NCBI RefSeq assembly: GCF_004365655.1
Contig: NZ_SOEO01000003.1
Span: forward strand, 248,001 to 312,000
DNA from: Epilithonimonas xixisoli
Lineage (GTDB): Bacteria > Bacteroidota > Bacteroidia > Flavobacteriales > Weeksellaceae
Direction of reading: 5' to 3'
DNA length: 64,000 bases
Notes under the pieces: generated by a model
What the model was told of the DNA's origin: nothing
Database searches by the model: none
The model's input: only the letters and a program-made list of their open reading frames with translations
Made by a program: the position numbers and the translations under genes
Shown: positions 33,413 through 41,374 of the stretch, in pieces
Position numbering within the stretch: position 1 is the stretch's first letter
Layout: the number at the start of each line of letters is the position of its first letter

Positions 33413-34900
33413 TTATTTCACAACAATTGCTTTCTTCAGATTACTATCGATTTTATAATCTGTACTGTTATTGATTTTAACATTTTCGAAAACGATATTG
33501 TTGGCATTTTTCCCAACAATTCCTTTTTTACTCGTGATATTTACGTTTTTAAAGAATAGATTCTCAATCAGTTTCTCAGGAAGTCCACTGAAACTGAAAG
33601 CCGTTTCTGCCGAAGAACAATTGATATTGCTCACAAAAAAATCGTGGAAATAAGGCACTTTGTCTCCAGAATGTTGCGCCTCTTCGCTTTCTTTCGTGCT
33701 TCCAACCGGCGCGTCTGCGTAGAAAGTGTCAAAGAAAATGGCAGATTTCACAATGTTTTTCATTTCGATATTATCAATAAAAATCTGACTCACATCGCCA
33801 CCTCTTCCAGAGTTGCTTTTTACACGGATTCCGATGTCCGTTCCGTCGAAAGTACAATTGGAAACAAATATATTTTTCATTCCGCCATCCGTATTACTTC
33901 CGATTACGAAACCTCCGTGACCCTCACCAACAGTACATTCTGCGATGATGACATTTTGCAAATTTGCTTCACCGTTTTTAGGTGTTCCGCTGGATTTCAT
34001 ACAAATCCCGTCGTCGCCGGCGTTCACTTTTGTGTTGTAAATAATCACATTTTTCGAAGCACTGATATCAATTCCGTCTCCATTTTGAGCCCATTTTGGA
34101 TTATAAACAGTTGTGTTTCTGATGACAAGATTTGTAATTTGTTTCGGATTGATGACAAATTTCGGAGAGTTTCGGAACGTTGGTCCATCAATCAAAAGAT
34201 TGGTCACTTTTGATAATGTGAACATCATAGGTCTCAAGAAATGGTGCAACTGCTGGTACATATCAATCGTCGCATTGGGCGTTTTTGTAATCACTTTTGC
34301 CAGTTGCTCACCATTTTTTGCCGACTCGCTTGGCCACCAGATTTTCCCATCGTCGCTCAGCGTGCTTCCTTTTTTCGCCAGCAATTCTTTCCATTGCGCA
34401 TCCGTCGTTTTGAATTTCTTCACAGGACGCCAAGCTTCTCCGGCGCCGTCGAAAATCCCTTTTCCGGTGAAGGAAACGTCTTTCAAATTATTTCCCCAAA
34501 TCGGAGCCGTCACTTCAAATTTCCCAGACGACGTTTCTCTCATTGGAAATTGCTTTACATCACTGCTGAATTGCACGATTGCGCCTTCCTCCACGTGAAA
34601 ATCGATTTTACTTTTAAGCTCGATTGGACCCGTTAACCAAGTTCCAGCTGGGACAATCAATCTTCCGCCACCATTCGCGGAGATTGTTGTGATTGCTTTT
34701 TCGAAGACTCTTGTGTTCAAGGTTTTTCCATCAGCAACACCTCCAAAATCTTTGAAGTTGTAATCCTTTTCTGGAATATTAGGCAAAACCATTTGTCCAA
34801 ATTTGAATGGCGCTTTGTCAATGTAATATTGGATGTCATTTTTCTGCGCAGAAATGAGTGTTGCAACAGAAAACGCAAGACCTATTAATAGTTTTTTCAT
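33413..34900 (-). CDS. Glycoside hydrolase family 28 (polygalacturonase-like)
   Basis: A 495-residue exported enzyme with a signal peptide (MKKLLIGLAFSVATLISAQ). After PEKDYNFKDFGGVADGKTLN the right-handed beta-helix of GH28 follows. Catalytic motifs: NGDGIDISAS (about 269-278), GDDGICMKS (about 292-300), GHGGFVIGS and RVKSNSGRGG, all in the order expected for this family. Typical substrates are polygalacturonan, rhamnogalacturonan or related pectic chains. No other polysaccharide-utilisation gene is next to it, so it seems isolated. Substrate not determinable here. Confidence 0.95.
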   Translation of the reverse strand: MKKLLIGLAFSVATLISAQKNDIQYYIDKAPFKFGQMVLPNIPEKDYNFKDFGGVADGKTLNTRVFEKAITTISANGGGRLIVPAGTWLTGPIELKSKIDFHVEEGAIVQFSSDVKQFPMRETSSGKFEVTAPIWGNNLKDVSFTGKGIFDGAGEAWRPVKKFKTTDAQWKELLAKKGSTLSDDGKIWWPSESAKNGEQLAKVITKTPNATIDMYQQLHHFLRPMMFTLSKVTNLLIDGPTFRNSPKFVINPKQITNLVIRNTTVYNPKWAQNGDGIDISASKNVIIYNTKVNAGDDGICMKSSGTPKNGEANLQNVIIAECTVGEGHGGFVIGSNTDGGMKNIFVSNCTFDGTDIGIRVKSNSGRGGDVSQIFIDNIEMKNIVKSAIFFDTFYADAPVGSTKESEEAQHSGDKVPYFHDFFVSNINCSSAETAFSFSGLPEKLIENLFFKNVNITSKKGIVGKNANNIVFENVKINNSTDYKIDSNLKKAIVVK

Positions 34901-34970
34901 TGTTTATTGATATGAATTCTTTTGATTAATTATAAATGTTTTAGTTAAGTCAGTTCATTAATTATAATTT

Positions 34971-35054
34971 GGGCAACTTTTCCGCCTTCCGTTCCCAATC
35001 TTTTTGCCTAACCTTTCCAGCCACAAAAAAGGATTTCCACTCAAGTCGGGTTGC
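34971..35054 (+). repeat. Dispersed stem-loop repeat, copy F
   Basis: Starts GGGCAAC and ends GGGTTGC (end stem GCAAC/GTTGC). Shared strings CCGCCTTCCGTTCCCAATCT, CCAGCCACAAAAAAGGATTT and CCACTCAAGTCGGG. Nearly the same as copies B and G in the core. Confidence 0.85.
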
Positions 35055-35093
35055 GTTAGATTCGCTGTTTCAATTTTATTTTAAATTAAAAGT

Positions 35094-35198
35094 CTTCGAC
35101 TCCGCTCAGACTGACAATGTATAAATAAAACAATTGGTATTCGAATTGTCACACTGAGCATTTCGGCTTCGCTCAATATAAACTCTGTCGAAGTGCTT
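35094..35198. repeat. REP-like inverted element (CTTCGACTCCGCTCAG...GTCGAAG)
   Basis: GTCTTCGAC pairs with GTCGAAGTGC at the ends (GTCTTCGAC/GTCGAAG core). Inside, GCTCAGACTGACAAT pairs with ATTGTCACACTGAGC with two mismatches. The middle includes GGCTTCGCTCAATA. A half-copy is at 19802. It resembles REP elements of Bacteroidota genomes. Confidence 0.7.
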
Positions 35199-35403
35199 TC
35201 CGCAATAATAAGAGCAACTGCTTGCTGGTAAAATTAAAAAAAATAACAACTTGCGCAATCGATTGCATAAAATAAAGATTTACATATTCGTAAAGTCTGA
35301 TTAATGCTAATCAAATTAAAATTGAATAAGTTCTTTTTAAACAAAAAATTCCGATTATTTGCTCAAATTTCTTTAATTTGCAATGCTAAAAATAATTTCA
35401 ACA

Positions 35404-36606
35404 ATGATTATTCAACCAAGAACAAGAGGATTTATATGTTTGACGGCACATCCAGATGGCGCACTTCAGGCAGTTAAAAATCAAATAGAATATGTAAAGT
35501 CCAAAGGTGCCATCAAAAACGGACCAAAAAAAGTTTTGGTAATCGGTGCTTCTACAGGTTTTGGACTTTCTTCCAGAATCACGGCGGCTTTCGGTTCCGA
35601 TGCGGCAACAGTTGGTGTTTTCTTCGAGAAACCAGCTTCTGAAGGTAAAATGGGAACTGCAGGCTGGTACAATTCTGCCGCTTTCGAAAAAGAAGCGCAC
35701 GAAGCTGGACTTTATGCCAAAAGTATCAATGGCGATGCATTCTCAGACGACATCAAAAAACAAACAATTGAATTAATTAAAAAAGACTTAGGTCAGGTTG
35801 ATTTGGTAGTTTACAGTTTGGCTTCTCCAAGAAGAACGCATCCAAAAACGGGCGTTGCACATTCATCAGTTCTTAAACCAATTGGGCAAGCTTACACCAA
35901 CAAAACTGTTGATTTCCACACAGGCGTAGTTTCTGATGTGACGATTGCTCCAGTTGAAAACGAAGAAGATATTCCAAACACGGTTGCCGTAATGGGTGGC
36001 GAAGATTGGAAATTCTGGATGGAAGATTTGAAAGCGGCTGGTGTTTTAGCTGACGGTGTTCAAACGGTTGCCTATTCTTACATCGGCCCTGAACTGACTT
36101 TCCCAATCTACAGAAACGGAACCATCGGACAAGCGAAAAACGACCTTGAAGCGACTGTGACTGTTTTAAATGATTTATTGAAAGACCTTAACGGAAAATC
36201 TTATGTTTCTGTAAACAAGGCGTTGGTAACTCAGTCTAGTTCTGCGATTCCTGTAGTGCCATTGTATATTTCTTTACTGTATAAAGTGATGAAAGCGAAA
36301 GGAACGCACGAAGGAACAATCGAGCAAATTCAAAGACTTTTTGCTGACAGACTTTACACGGAAAATGGCGAAGTTCCTTTGGATGAAGCTGGTAGAATCC
36401 GTGTTGACGATTGGGAAATGGCGGATGATGTTCAGGCTGAAGTTGACAAGTTGTGGAAAGAAACTACTACTGAAAACCTTTCTGAAATCAGTGATATTGC
36501 TGGTTACAGAAAAGAATTCTTCAATCTTTTCGGTTTCGAAGTTGACGGAATCGATTATGAGAAAGATGCTAATGAGAATGTTCAAGTTCCAAGTATTGAA
36601 GCTTAA
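35404..36606 (+). CDS. fabV: FabV-type trans-2-enoyl reductase
   Basis: A 400-residue NADH-dependent enoyl-ACP/enoyl-CoA reductase that completes each round of fatty-acid elongation. The start MIIQPRTRGFICLTAHP is the FabV N-terminus; the first in-frame ATG (35383) adds seven non-family residues, so I chose 35404. GASTGFGLSSRITAAFG is the NADH-binding motif, and YSYIGPELTFPIYRNG...GQAK holds the Tyr-x8-Lys active pair. FabV enzymes are naturally insensitive to triclosan. No other fatty-acid gene is adjacent. Confidence 0.96.
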   Translation: MIIQPRTRGFICLTAHPDGALQAVKNQIEYVKSKGAIKNGPKKVLVIGASTGFGLSSRITAAFGSDAATVGVFFEKPASEGKMGTAGWYNSAAFEKEAHEAGLYAKSINGDAFSDDIKKQTIELIKKDLGQVDLVVYSLASPRRTHPKTGVAHSSVLKPIGQAYTNKTVDFHTGVVSDVTIAPVENEEDIPNTVAVMGGEDWKFWMEDLKAAGVLADGVQTVAYSYIGPELTFPIYRNGTIGQAKNDLEATVTVLNDLLKDLNGKSYVSVNKALVTQSSSAIPVVPLYISLLYKVMKAKGTHEGTIEQIQRLFADRLYTENGEVPLDEAGRIRVDDWEMADDVQAEVDKLWKETTTENLSEISDIAGYRKEFFNLFGFEVDGIDYEKDANENVQVPSIEA

Positions 36607-36651
36607 TTAAGACTAAGAGATAATAGACTTATTAGGTTCTTAAAATAAAAC

Positions 36652-36684
36652 AAAAACGGCTACTTTTTCAGTAGCCGTTTTTTT
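36652..36684. terminator. Terminator between fabV and the acyltransferase gene
   Basis: AAAACGGCTAC-TTTTTCA-GTAGCCGTTTT, an 11-bp stem with TTTTTTTATTG on the right. It lies between convergent genes and its minus-strand reading is also A/T flanked. Confidence 0.85.
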
Positions 36685-37480
36685 ATTGTTGAGACTGGGA
36701 TTTTATTTCTTTTTGTTTTGCGTCGTACTCGTGAAGCAAGTTATGTTCTGGCGTTTGCTCGATGGCATGCATTATTTTGTCTAGGATTTGAGTGGCGGAC
36801 TCATTATCATAATCAATGTCTAAAGCTTGTTTGAACTCCAACGTTGGCTTTACTCCAGTCACTTTTATCTTTAATCCTTTCTTGTCAAATGCTCTTCTGA
36901 AACCATTAATTTTAATGGGGATCACTATTGGTCTTTGGTTTTTAATCAGCTTTGCAGTTCCTTTTCGGCCTTGTGCGTAAGCGGAAGTTGTTCCTTGCGG
37001 AAATGTGATGACCCAACCATTATCAAGCGCTTTCATAATGTTTTCGACCTCGGTGAGATCTACCATTCTGTTCACGTTTTGACCTTCGGCTCTCCAAGTT
37101 CTTTTTACAGTAACGGCACCAGCAATTTTGAAAATCCTTGCAAGAAGTCCTTTGTTCATCGTTTCTTCTGCTGCGACATAATAGAAATCTACTTTTGGAT
37201 TGAGAAGGTAAACTGGATTCTTGATCGTATTATGAAAACCATTATTCACCGAGCAAAAAGTATGATACATCGCGGCGACATCGGCAAAATAAGTCTGATG
37301 ATTGGAAACAAACAGCACGTTGCTGTCCGGAAGATCAGCCAGATTTTCTGTCCCTGAAATTTTGAGCTTATTGAAGCCATTGAATCTCCGGTAAGAAACC
37401 AATCCAAGAATAAAAATAATAAACCTTTTCAAAACATAGATGTTTCCAAAAGAATCGGTAAAAATATTTTTTTTTGCCAT
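36683..37480 (-). CDS. 1-acyl-glycerol-3-phosphate acyltransferase (PlsC-like)
   Basis: A 265-residue membrane-associated enzyme, expected to acylate lysophosphatidate or another lysolipid in phospholipid synthesis. The HX4D catalytic motif is NHQTYFAD (about 60-67). The FPEGT-type binding block appears as FPQGTTSAYAQGRKG, with Gln in place of Glu. A hydrophobic N-terminal segment (FIIFILGLVSYRR) may anchor it. It has its own exact -7 box, overlapping the end of the preceding NUDIX gene. Acceptor specificity not clear. Confidence 0.9.
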   Translation of the reverse strand: MAKKNIFTDSFGNIYVLKRFIIFILGLVSYRRFNGFNKLKISGTENLADLPDSNVLFVSNHQTYFADVAAMYHTFCSVNNGFHNTIKNPVYLLNPKVDFYYVAAEETMNKGLLARIFKIAGAVTVKRTWRAEGQNVNRMVDLTEVENIMKALDNGWVITFPQGTTSAYAQGRKGTAKLIKNQRPIVIPIKINGFRRAFDKKGLKIKVTGVKPTLEFKQALDIDYDNESATQILDKIMHAIEQTPEHNLLHEYDAKQKEIKSQSQQ

Positions 37481-37518
37481 TGATAATTAATTATAATTTC
37501 TAAGGTCAGAAATTACTG

Positions 37519-37526
37519 CAAAATTA
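37519..37526 (-). promoter_or_regulatory. -7 box of the acyltransferase promoter
   Basis: TAATTTTG on the minus strand, an exact TAnnTTTG match about 38 bp before the ATG at 37480. It lies at the stop of the upstream NUDIX gene, so the acyltransferase can be transcribed on its own. Confidence 0.5.
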
Positions 37527-38153
37527 GACAATTTTTAACAAGTTGCTAAACTCGCTGAGAATCATTGAAGTAGCGCCCCAAATGATGTAGCCATTAAAAT
37601 CTATCACGGGAACTTCTGCACCGTTTGTAGATGGCAAAACCATATTTTTTGGCTGGTCGGGAAGACTTAATAAAGATGAAATTGGAAACTCTATCAATTC
37701 CACGGCTTCGCTTTCCTGAAGGAAAAATTCTGGATTCTTTTTGGTGTAAGAAACAAAGGAATGAACATAGAAATTACTTGGCGGAATGTAAATCGGCGAC
37801 ATTTCGCGGATGATTCTGACGTAATGTTCATCAATTCCCAATTCCTCTGAAGTTTCACGTTTTGCGGTGTGGGCAAAGTCCAAATCTTCTTTTTCTCTTT
37901 TTCCACCAGGCAAGGATATTTGTCCGCTGTGTCTGTCTCTTTCGTTTTGAGAACGAACAATCAATGGAAAATGCCACTCGTTATTCTTAAGATAAAGCAG
38001 AATGTTGACGGCTGCAAACTTTGGATTCCTTGTCAAAATATCTTCGTAACTGAACACAGGACGATAGGGCGGAGAATAGATTTTGTGCGCATTTTCGCCC
38101 AATAATTCCGCTTGTTTGATGTCTCTAAGTAAGTCTTTTCCAAAAATCTGCAT
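37524..38153 (-). CDS. NUDIX hydrolase, CoA pyrophosphatase type
   Basis: A 209-residue hydrolase, similar to YeaB/NudL, which cleaves coenzyme A or its derivatives to phosphopantetheine and 3',5'-ADP. The Nudix box reads GGKREKEDLDFAHTAKRETSE + ELGI (about residues 81-105). The spacing is the form with two extra residues known for this subgroup, and the LPGG- and R-rich N-terminal part (RPVFSYEDILTRN, PLIVRSQNERDRHSG) fits. A perfect -7 box sits 4 nt before the ATG, suggesting a leaderless mRNA. Confidence 0.9.
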   Translation of the reverse strand: MQIFGKDLLRDIKQAELLGENAHKIYSPPYRPVFSYEDILTRNPKFAAVNILLYLKNNEWHFPLIVRSQNERDRHSGQISLPGGKREKEDLDFAHTAKRETSEELGIDEHYVRIIREMSPIYIPPSNFYVHSFVSYTKKNPEFFLQESEAVELIEFPISSLLSLPDQPKNMVLPSTNGAEVPVIDFNGYIIWGATSMILSEFSNLLKIV

Positions 38154-38157
38154 ATCT

Positions 38158-38165
38158 CAAAGATA
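38158..38165 (-). promoter_or_regulatory. -7 box directly at the NUDIX start codon
   Basis: TATCTTTG on the minus strand followed by AGAT and the ATG; exact TAnnTTTG match. The 4-nt gap is the same as at yqgE (5670-5677), so transcription would start on or next to the A of the start codon. Confidence 0.6.
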
Positions 38166-38203
38166 AGGAAATTTGAAGTATTGAAGATGCTAATTCCACA
38201 TAA

Positions 38204-38236
38204 AAAAAGTCGCAAAGATTGACTTTGCGACTTTTG
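38204..38236 (-). terminator. Terminator downstream of tolC2
   Basis: AAAAGTCGCAAAG-ATTGA-CTTTGCGACTTTT, a 13-bp stem; in the minus-strand direction it runs into TTTTTTTATG. It lies between the TolC gene and the NUDIX gene. Confidence 0.85.
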
Positions 38237-38258
38237 AATTTTATTAATTGAAAATATT

Positions 38259-39605
38259 TTAAAGCGTAATCCCACGTCCAGCGTAGAAATCCAGAACTTT
38301 GATACTGAACAGATAATTGTACTTTGCTTGAGCCACAGAACCTTGCGCATTAGCAAAATTGTTTCTCGCAATCGTCACATCATAAATAGTTGAACGTCCA
38401 GCTTCATAACTTTTCTCTGCAAAATCTAAGGCTAATCTCGTGCTTTTTTCAGCTTCTATCGCGGCAACATAGATTTCATAATTAGAATCAGCATTGAACT
38501 GAGCTTGCTGAATATCCTGCTTCAACTGAAACTTTTGTTGTTCCAAATTATTCTTCGCAATCACTTCATTGATTTTCGTTTGCTCCACCTGCAGTTTTGT
38601 AATTCCTTTGTTGAAAATCGGAATGTTTGCAGACAAACTTAGTTGCTGTCCAAAGTTTTCTCTGTATTGATCCGCAAAACTATGTTCCTTGATGTAAAGC
38701 TGTGGTGTTCCGCTGATGTTGTTGGTATTCAGTCGGTTGTTGTAGAAACTTCCAATTCCAGCCGTGGCAGAAATCGTGGGGTAAAAATTGGTTTTTACGA
38801 CTTCGGTTTGAGCTTCTGCCGCTTTTATTCTTATTTCTGCCGCTTTCACGATTGGTTGAGAAGTGTAAGCAATATTAAGAACTTCTTCCACAGATTCGGT
38901 TTGAGGCGTCAATTCATCTGGGACAGGAATATCTACCACATCAAAAGTTTTATAATCCTGAAGCTGAAGAAGCTGAGCCATTGCAAACAATGCTTTATCA
39001 ACATTGATTTGAGCTGTTTTCACATTCTGTTTTTCTCTTGCCAATGACGCTGTTGCTTCTGCTAAAACGGTTTGTGCAGTTGTGCCCACATCTGTCGTTA
39101 TTTTGGCTCGGTCGTATAACCTTTGTGCATTTTCCATCGCACTTTCAGAGATTTTTTTGATTTCTCTGTTTAGCATCACGTTGAGATATTGCTGAGCAAT
39201 TTGGAGCGAAATATTATTTTTTATGGTTTCAATATCCTGCAAACTTGCATCTAAATCGAAACCTGTTTTACGAATCGTTTTCTCTAATCTTCCATTGTTG
39301 TAAACCAAAATATTGGCGCCAACATTCGCATTATTATTGAAGTTATCATTTCTAATACTCGTATTCACAAACTGCGAATTTCCAAAACTAGCTGAGTTAG
39401 AAATCGTTCCGGAAACACCAGGCAAATATTCTCTCTTTGCCATTTCAAGATTTTTTGTCTGTACATCTTTGTTGTAAGCCTGTGCTTGGATTTGCAAGTT
39501 GTTTTTAATGGCATAATCCACACATTCCTGAATCGTCCATTTTTTCTGAGAAAATACCAAAACTCCGATAGACAAAAGCGAAATACAAAAAACTTTTTTA
39601 AGCAT
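38259..39605 (-). CDS. TolC-family outer membrane channel (second exporter)
   Basis: A 448-residue outer-membrane efflux protein with a signal peptide (MLKKVFCISLLSIGVLVFSQ). TolC repeats start with WTIQECVDYAIKNNLQIQ, and the second starts near LNIAYTSQPIVKAAEIRI. It probably serves the MacAB-like set encoded divergently at 40.6-45.2 kb, although a toxin-antitoxin pair lies between. It is similar to but clearly distinct from the TolC at 29439. Ends at its own terminator. Confidence 0.92.
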   Translation of the reverse strand: MLKKVFCISLLSIGVLVFSQKKWTIQECVDYAIKNNLQIQAQAYNKDVQTKNLEMAKREYLPGVSGTISNSASFGNSQFVNTSIRNDNFNNNANVGANILVYNNGRLEKTIRKTGFDLDASLQDIETIKNNISLQIAQQYLNVMLNREIKKISESAMENAQRLYDRAKITTDVGTTAQTVLAEATASLAREKQNVKTAQINVDKALFAMAQLLQLQDYKTFDVVDIPVPDELTPQTESVEEVLNIAYTSQPIVKAAEIRIKAAEAQTEVVKTNFYPTISATAGIGSFYNNRLNTNNISGTPQLYIKEHSFADQYRENFGQQLSLSANIPIFNKGITKLQVEQTKINEVIAKNNLEQQKFQLKQDIQQAQFNADSNYEIYVAAIEAEKSTRLALDFAEKSYEAGRSTIYDVTIARNNFANAQGSVAQAKYNYLFSIKVLDFYAGRGITL

Positions 39606-39749
39606 AAAAGAAAAATTATATACAATAAGACTTCAAAACATCCAAAATGTTACAACATAGTTTAAAAAATCACCATACTGTAATTTATGAAAAATTGTAA
39701 AATGGAAATTTTATTTTCGTTACCTTTATTGTTTAAATTTTCCTTTTTT

Positions 39750-39789
39750 TGACTAATTTTGAATTGTTTCTTTTTGATGGAATTAGTCA
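39750..39789. promoter_or_regulatory. Operator and promoter of the toxin-antitoxin pair
   Basis: TGACTAATT (39750-39758) and AATTAGTCA (39781-39789) form a perfect 9-bp inverted repeat. Its left arm overlaps the exact -7 box TAATTTTG (39754-39761), with a TTG at 39729-39731 as possible -33. Toxin-antitoxin systems usually repress themselves at such sites. Confidence 0.6.
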
Positions 39790-39830
39790 CTAAAAGAAAT
39801 TTTCACATTATAATTTAAAACTTTAAGACA

Positions 39831-40076
39831 ATGAACCTACAATATATACACGATAACAAAGGAAATGCAACTGCTGTTATTATCCCGATTGAAGAGTGGC
39901 AGTCTTTAAAGGAAAAATATGAAGGTCTGCAGGATGAAGAATTTCAAAATTTTGATATTCCAGATTGGCATAAAAAAATATTGGATGAGCGTTTGGAAGA
40001 TTATCGCAAAAATCCGAACAGTAATATGGATTTTGATGTAATGATGAAAAGTATTAGAGAGAAATATAGTTTATGA
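39831..40076 (+). CDS. Antitoxin of a RelE/ParE-type toxin-antitoxin pair
   Basis: An 81-residue acidic protein. Its N-terminal half (LQYIHDNKGNATAVIIPIEEWQS) resembles the Phd/YefM-like DNA-binding fold of antitoxins, and the C-terminal half is a charged helix that would wrap the toxin (DERLEDYRKNPNSNMDFD). Its TGA stop overlaps the toxin's ATG (ATGA), a typical coupled arrangement. The specific antitoxin family is not clear from sequence. Confidence 0.8.
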   Translation: MNLQYIHDNKGNATAVIIPIEEWQSLKEKYEGLQDEEFQNFDIPDWHKKILDERLEDYRKNPNSNMDFDVMMKSIREKYSL

Positions 40077-40366
40077 GTTTTGTCTTCGAAAATAGACCTA
40101 GAGTCTATGATGATATTATAGAAGCTGTAGATTATTATTTCACAATAAATCCCAGTTTGGCGGTAGATTTTTTGGACAGAATAGAAGAAGCTAAGACCAA
40201 AATACTTAATACGCCCGAAGGTTTTGAAGTAAAACGTCCTCACATAAGAACCGTCCTTTTGAAACAATTTGATTATCATATTTATTATACGATAGATGGA
40301 TTTCAAATTATTATTCTCGCAATTTTGCACGCGCAAAGCGGACAAGAGAAAATTGATGAAATTTAA
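40073..40366 (+). CDS. RelE/ParE-family toxin
   Basis: A 97-residue toxin of the RelE/ParE fold. RelE members cleave mRNA on the ribosome, and ParE members poison DNA gyrase. Family marks are the N-terminal helix (RPRVYDDIIEAVDYYFTIN), the LDRIEEAKTKILNTPEGF block, and the C-terminal strand with VLLKQFDYHIYYTIDG and ILAILHAQ. It is translationally coupled to the antitoxin and followed by a terminator. I cannot tell RelE from ParE activity by eye. Confidence 0.88.
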   Translation: MSFVFENRPRVYDDIIEAVDYYFTINPSLAVDFLDRIEEAKTKILNTPEGFEVKRPHIRTVLLKQFDYHIYYTIDGFQIIILAILHAQSGQEKIDEI

Positions 40367-40404
40367 AGATTTTATTAAAAAAATTATTACAACATTTAAA
40401 AACA

Positions 40405-40437
40405 ATAAAGCTATTCACTGAGTAGCTTTTGTTATTT
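40405..40437 (+). terminator. Terminator of the toxin-antitoxin pair
   Basis: AAAGCTAT pairs with GTAGCTTT (one G-U pair) at 40407-40430 region, flanked by AACAA/TTGTT and followed by TTATTTT. Confidence 0.6.
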
Positions 40438-40560
40438 TATAATCTTAAATGGAAAATCGGAGCTAAAATATGATACTCAATCATTCAACCTTTTCAATAA
40501 TATTTCTTAATTAATGTAACAAATTGGTATTCGGATTTACTTATATGTAAAATCCAGACA

Positions 40561-41262
40561 ATGTCTCATCCGATTCTGAAAATAGAAGATGTCAACAAAT
40601 CTTACGATACAGGTAAGAGCAAACTTCACGTGCTGAAAGGTATTAATCTTAATATCAATCAAGGTGAGTTTGTTTCTATTATGGGAAGTTCCGGTTCCGG
40701 AAAATCGACTTTGCTTAATATCATCGGAATCTTGGATGAAGCTGATAACGGAATCTATGAGCTTGATGGATTTCCTATCAAACATCTTACAGAAGTAAAA
40801 GCGGCGGAATACAGAAGCCGTTTCATTGGATTTATTTTTCAGTCATTTAATTTGATTAATTATAAAACGGCGCTGGAAAATGTGGCGCTTCCACTATATT
40901 ATCAAAATGTTTCCCGAAAAGAAAGAACCCAAAAAGCTCTCGAATATTTGGAAAAAGTAGGTTTGAGAGAATGGGCAGAACATCTTCCAAGCGAGCTTTC
41001 CGGAGGACAAAAACAAAGAGTTGCGATTGCAAGAGCATTAATCTCCGAACCAAAATTAATCCTTGCTGATGAACCAACCGGAGCGCTGGATTCCAAAACG
41101 ACGCACGATATTATGAAGTTGCTTCAGGAAATTAATAACGAGGGAAAAACAATTGTTGTTGTAACTCACGAAAATGATGTTGCAGCGCAAACCAAAAGAA
41201 ATGTTGTCCTGAAAGACGGCAGAATAGAAAGTGATGAATTCATTAAGCAAATAGTACTTTAA
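40561..41262 (+). CDS. ABC transporter ATPase (MacB-like, second exporter)
   Basis: A 233-residue ATPase with Walker A GSSGSGKST, Q-loop FIFQSFNLINYKT, signature LSGGQKQRVAIARAL, Walker B LILADEPTGALD and H-loop VVTHE, all intact. It powers the two permeases that follow. In E. coli MacB the ATPase and the permease are one chain; here they are separate genes. The start is likely the ATG at 40561, MSHPILKIEDVNKSY. Confidence 0.96.
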   Translation: MSHPILKIEDVNKSYDTGKSKLHVLKGINLNINQGEFVSIMGSSGSGKSTLLNIIGILDEADNGIYELDGFPIKHLTEVKAAEYRSRFIGFIFQSFNLINYKTALENVALPLYYQNVSRKERTQKALEYLEKVGLREWAEHLPSELSGGQKQRVAIARALISEPKLILADEPTGALDSKTTHDIMKLLQEINNEGKTIVVVTHENDVAAQTKRNVVLKDGRIESDEFIKQIVL

Positions 41263-41265
41263 AAC

Positions 41266-41372
41266 TGGATGATGGAAGTTTAAAAATTGAAAATTTAGAG
41301 ATTACGAAATAAAAAATAATGCGACAAGCGGGCAACTTCTAACTTCCTGCTTCTAGCTTCCAACCTAAAAAA
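41266..41372. repeat. Intercistronic hairpin-type repeat in the MacAB-like operon
   Basis: GGATGATGGAAGTTTAAAAA on the left, and CAACTTCTAACTTCCTGCTTC and AGCTTCCAACC on the right, can pair imperfectly through GGAAGTT/AACTTCC. It is like the family in the export operon at 24-29 kb and lies between ATPase and first permease. Confidence 0.6.
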
Positions 41373-41374
41373 AT

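Larger units (their letters stand above)
34901..35403. other. Intergenic region of about 500 bp: two repeat elements, no gene
   Basis: Upstream of both GH28 (left) and fabV (right). It contains dispersed repeat copy F (34971-35054) and a REP-like inverted element (35094-35198). The remaining 200 bp is AT-rich with a TTAATTTG box near 35380 that only partly matches the -7 consensus. I found no small gene. Confidence 0.6.

Noticed and set aside
35398-35700. Antisense ORF overlapping fabV, and the many similar long antisense ORFs inside clear genes (for example 909-1442 and 33644-34213)
   Set aside because: They lie inside convincingly identified coding genes, have no family pattern and show the residue bias of antisense reading in AT-rich codons.
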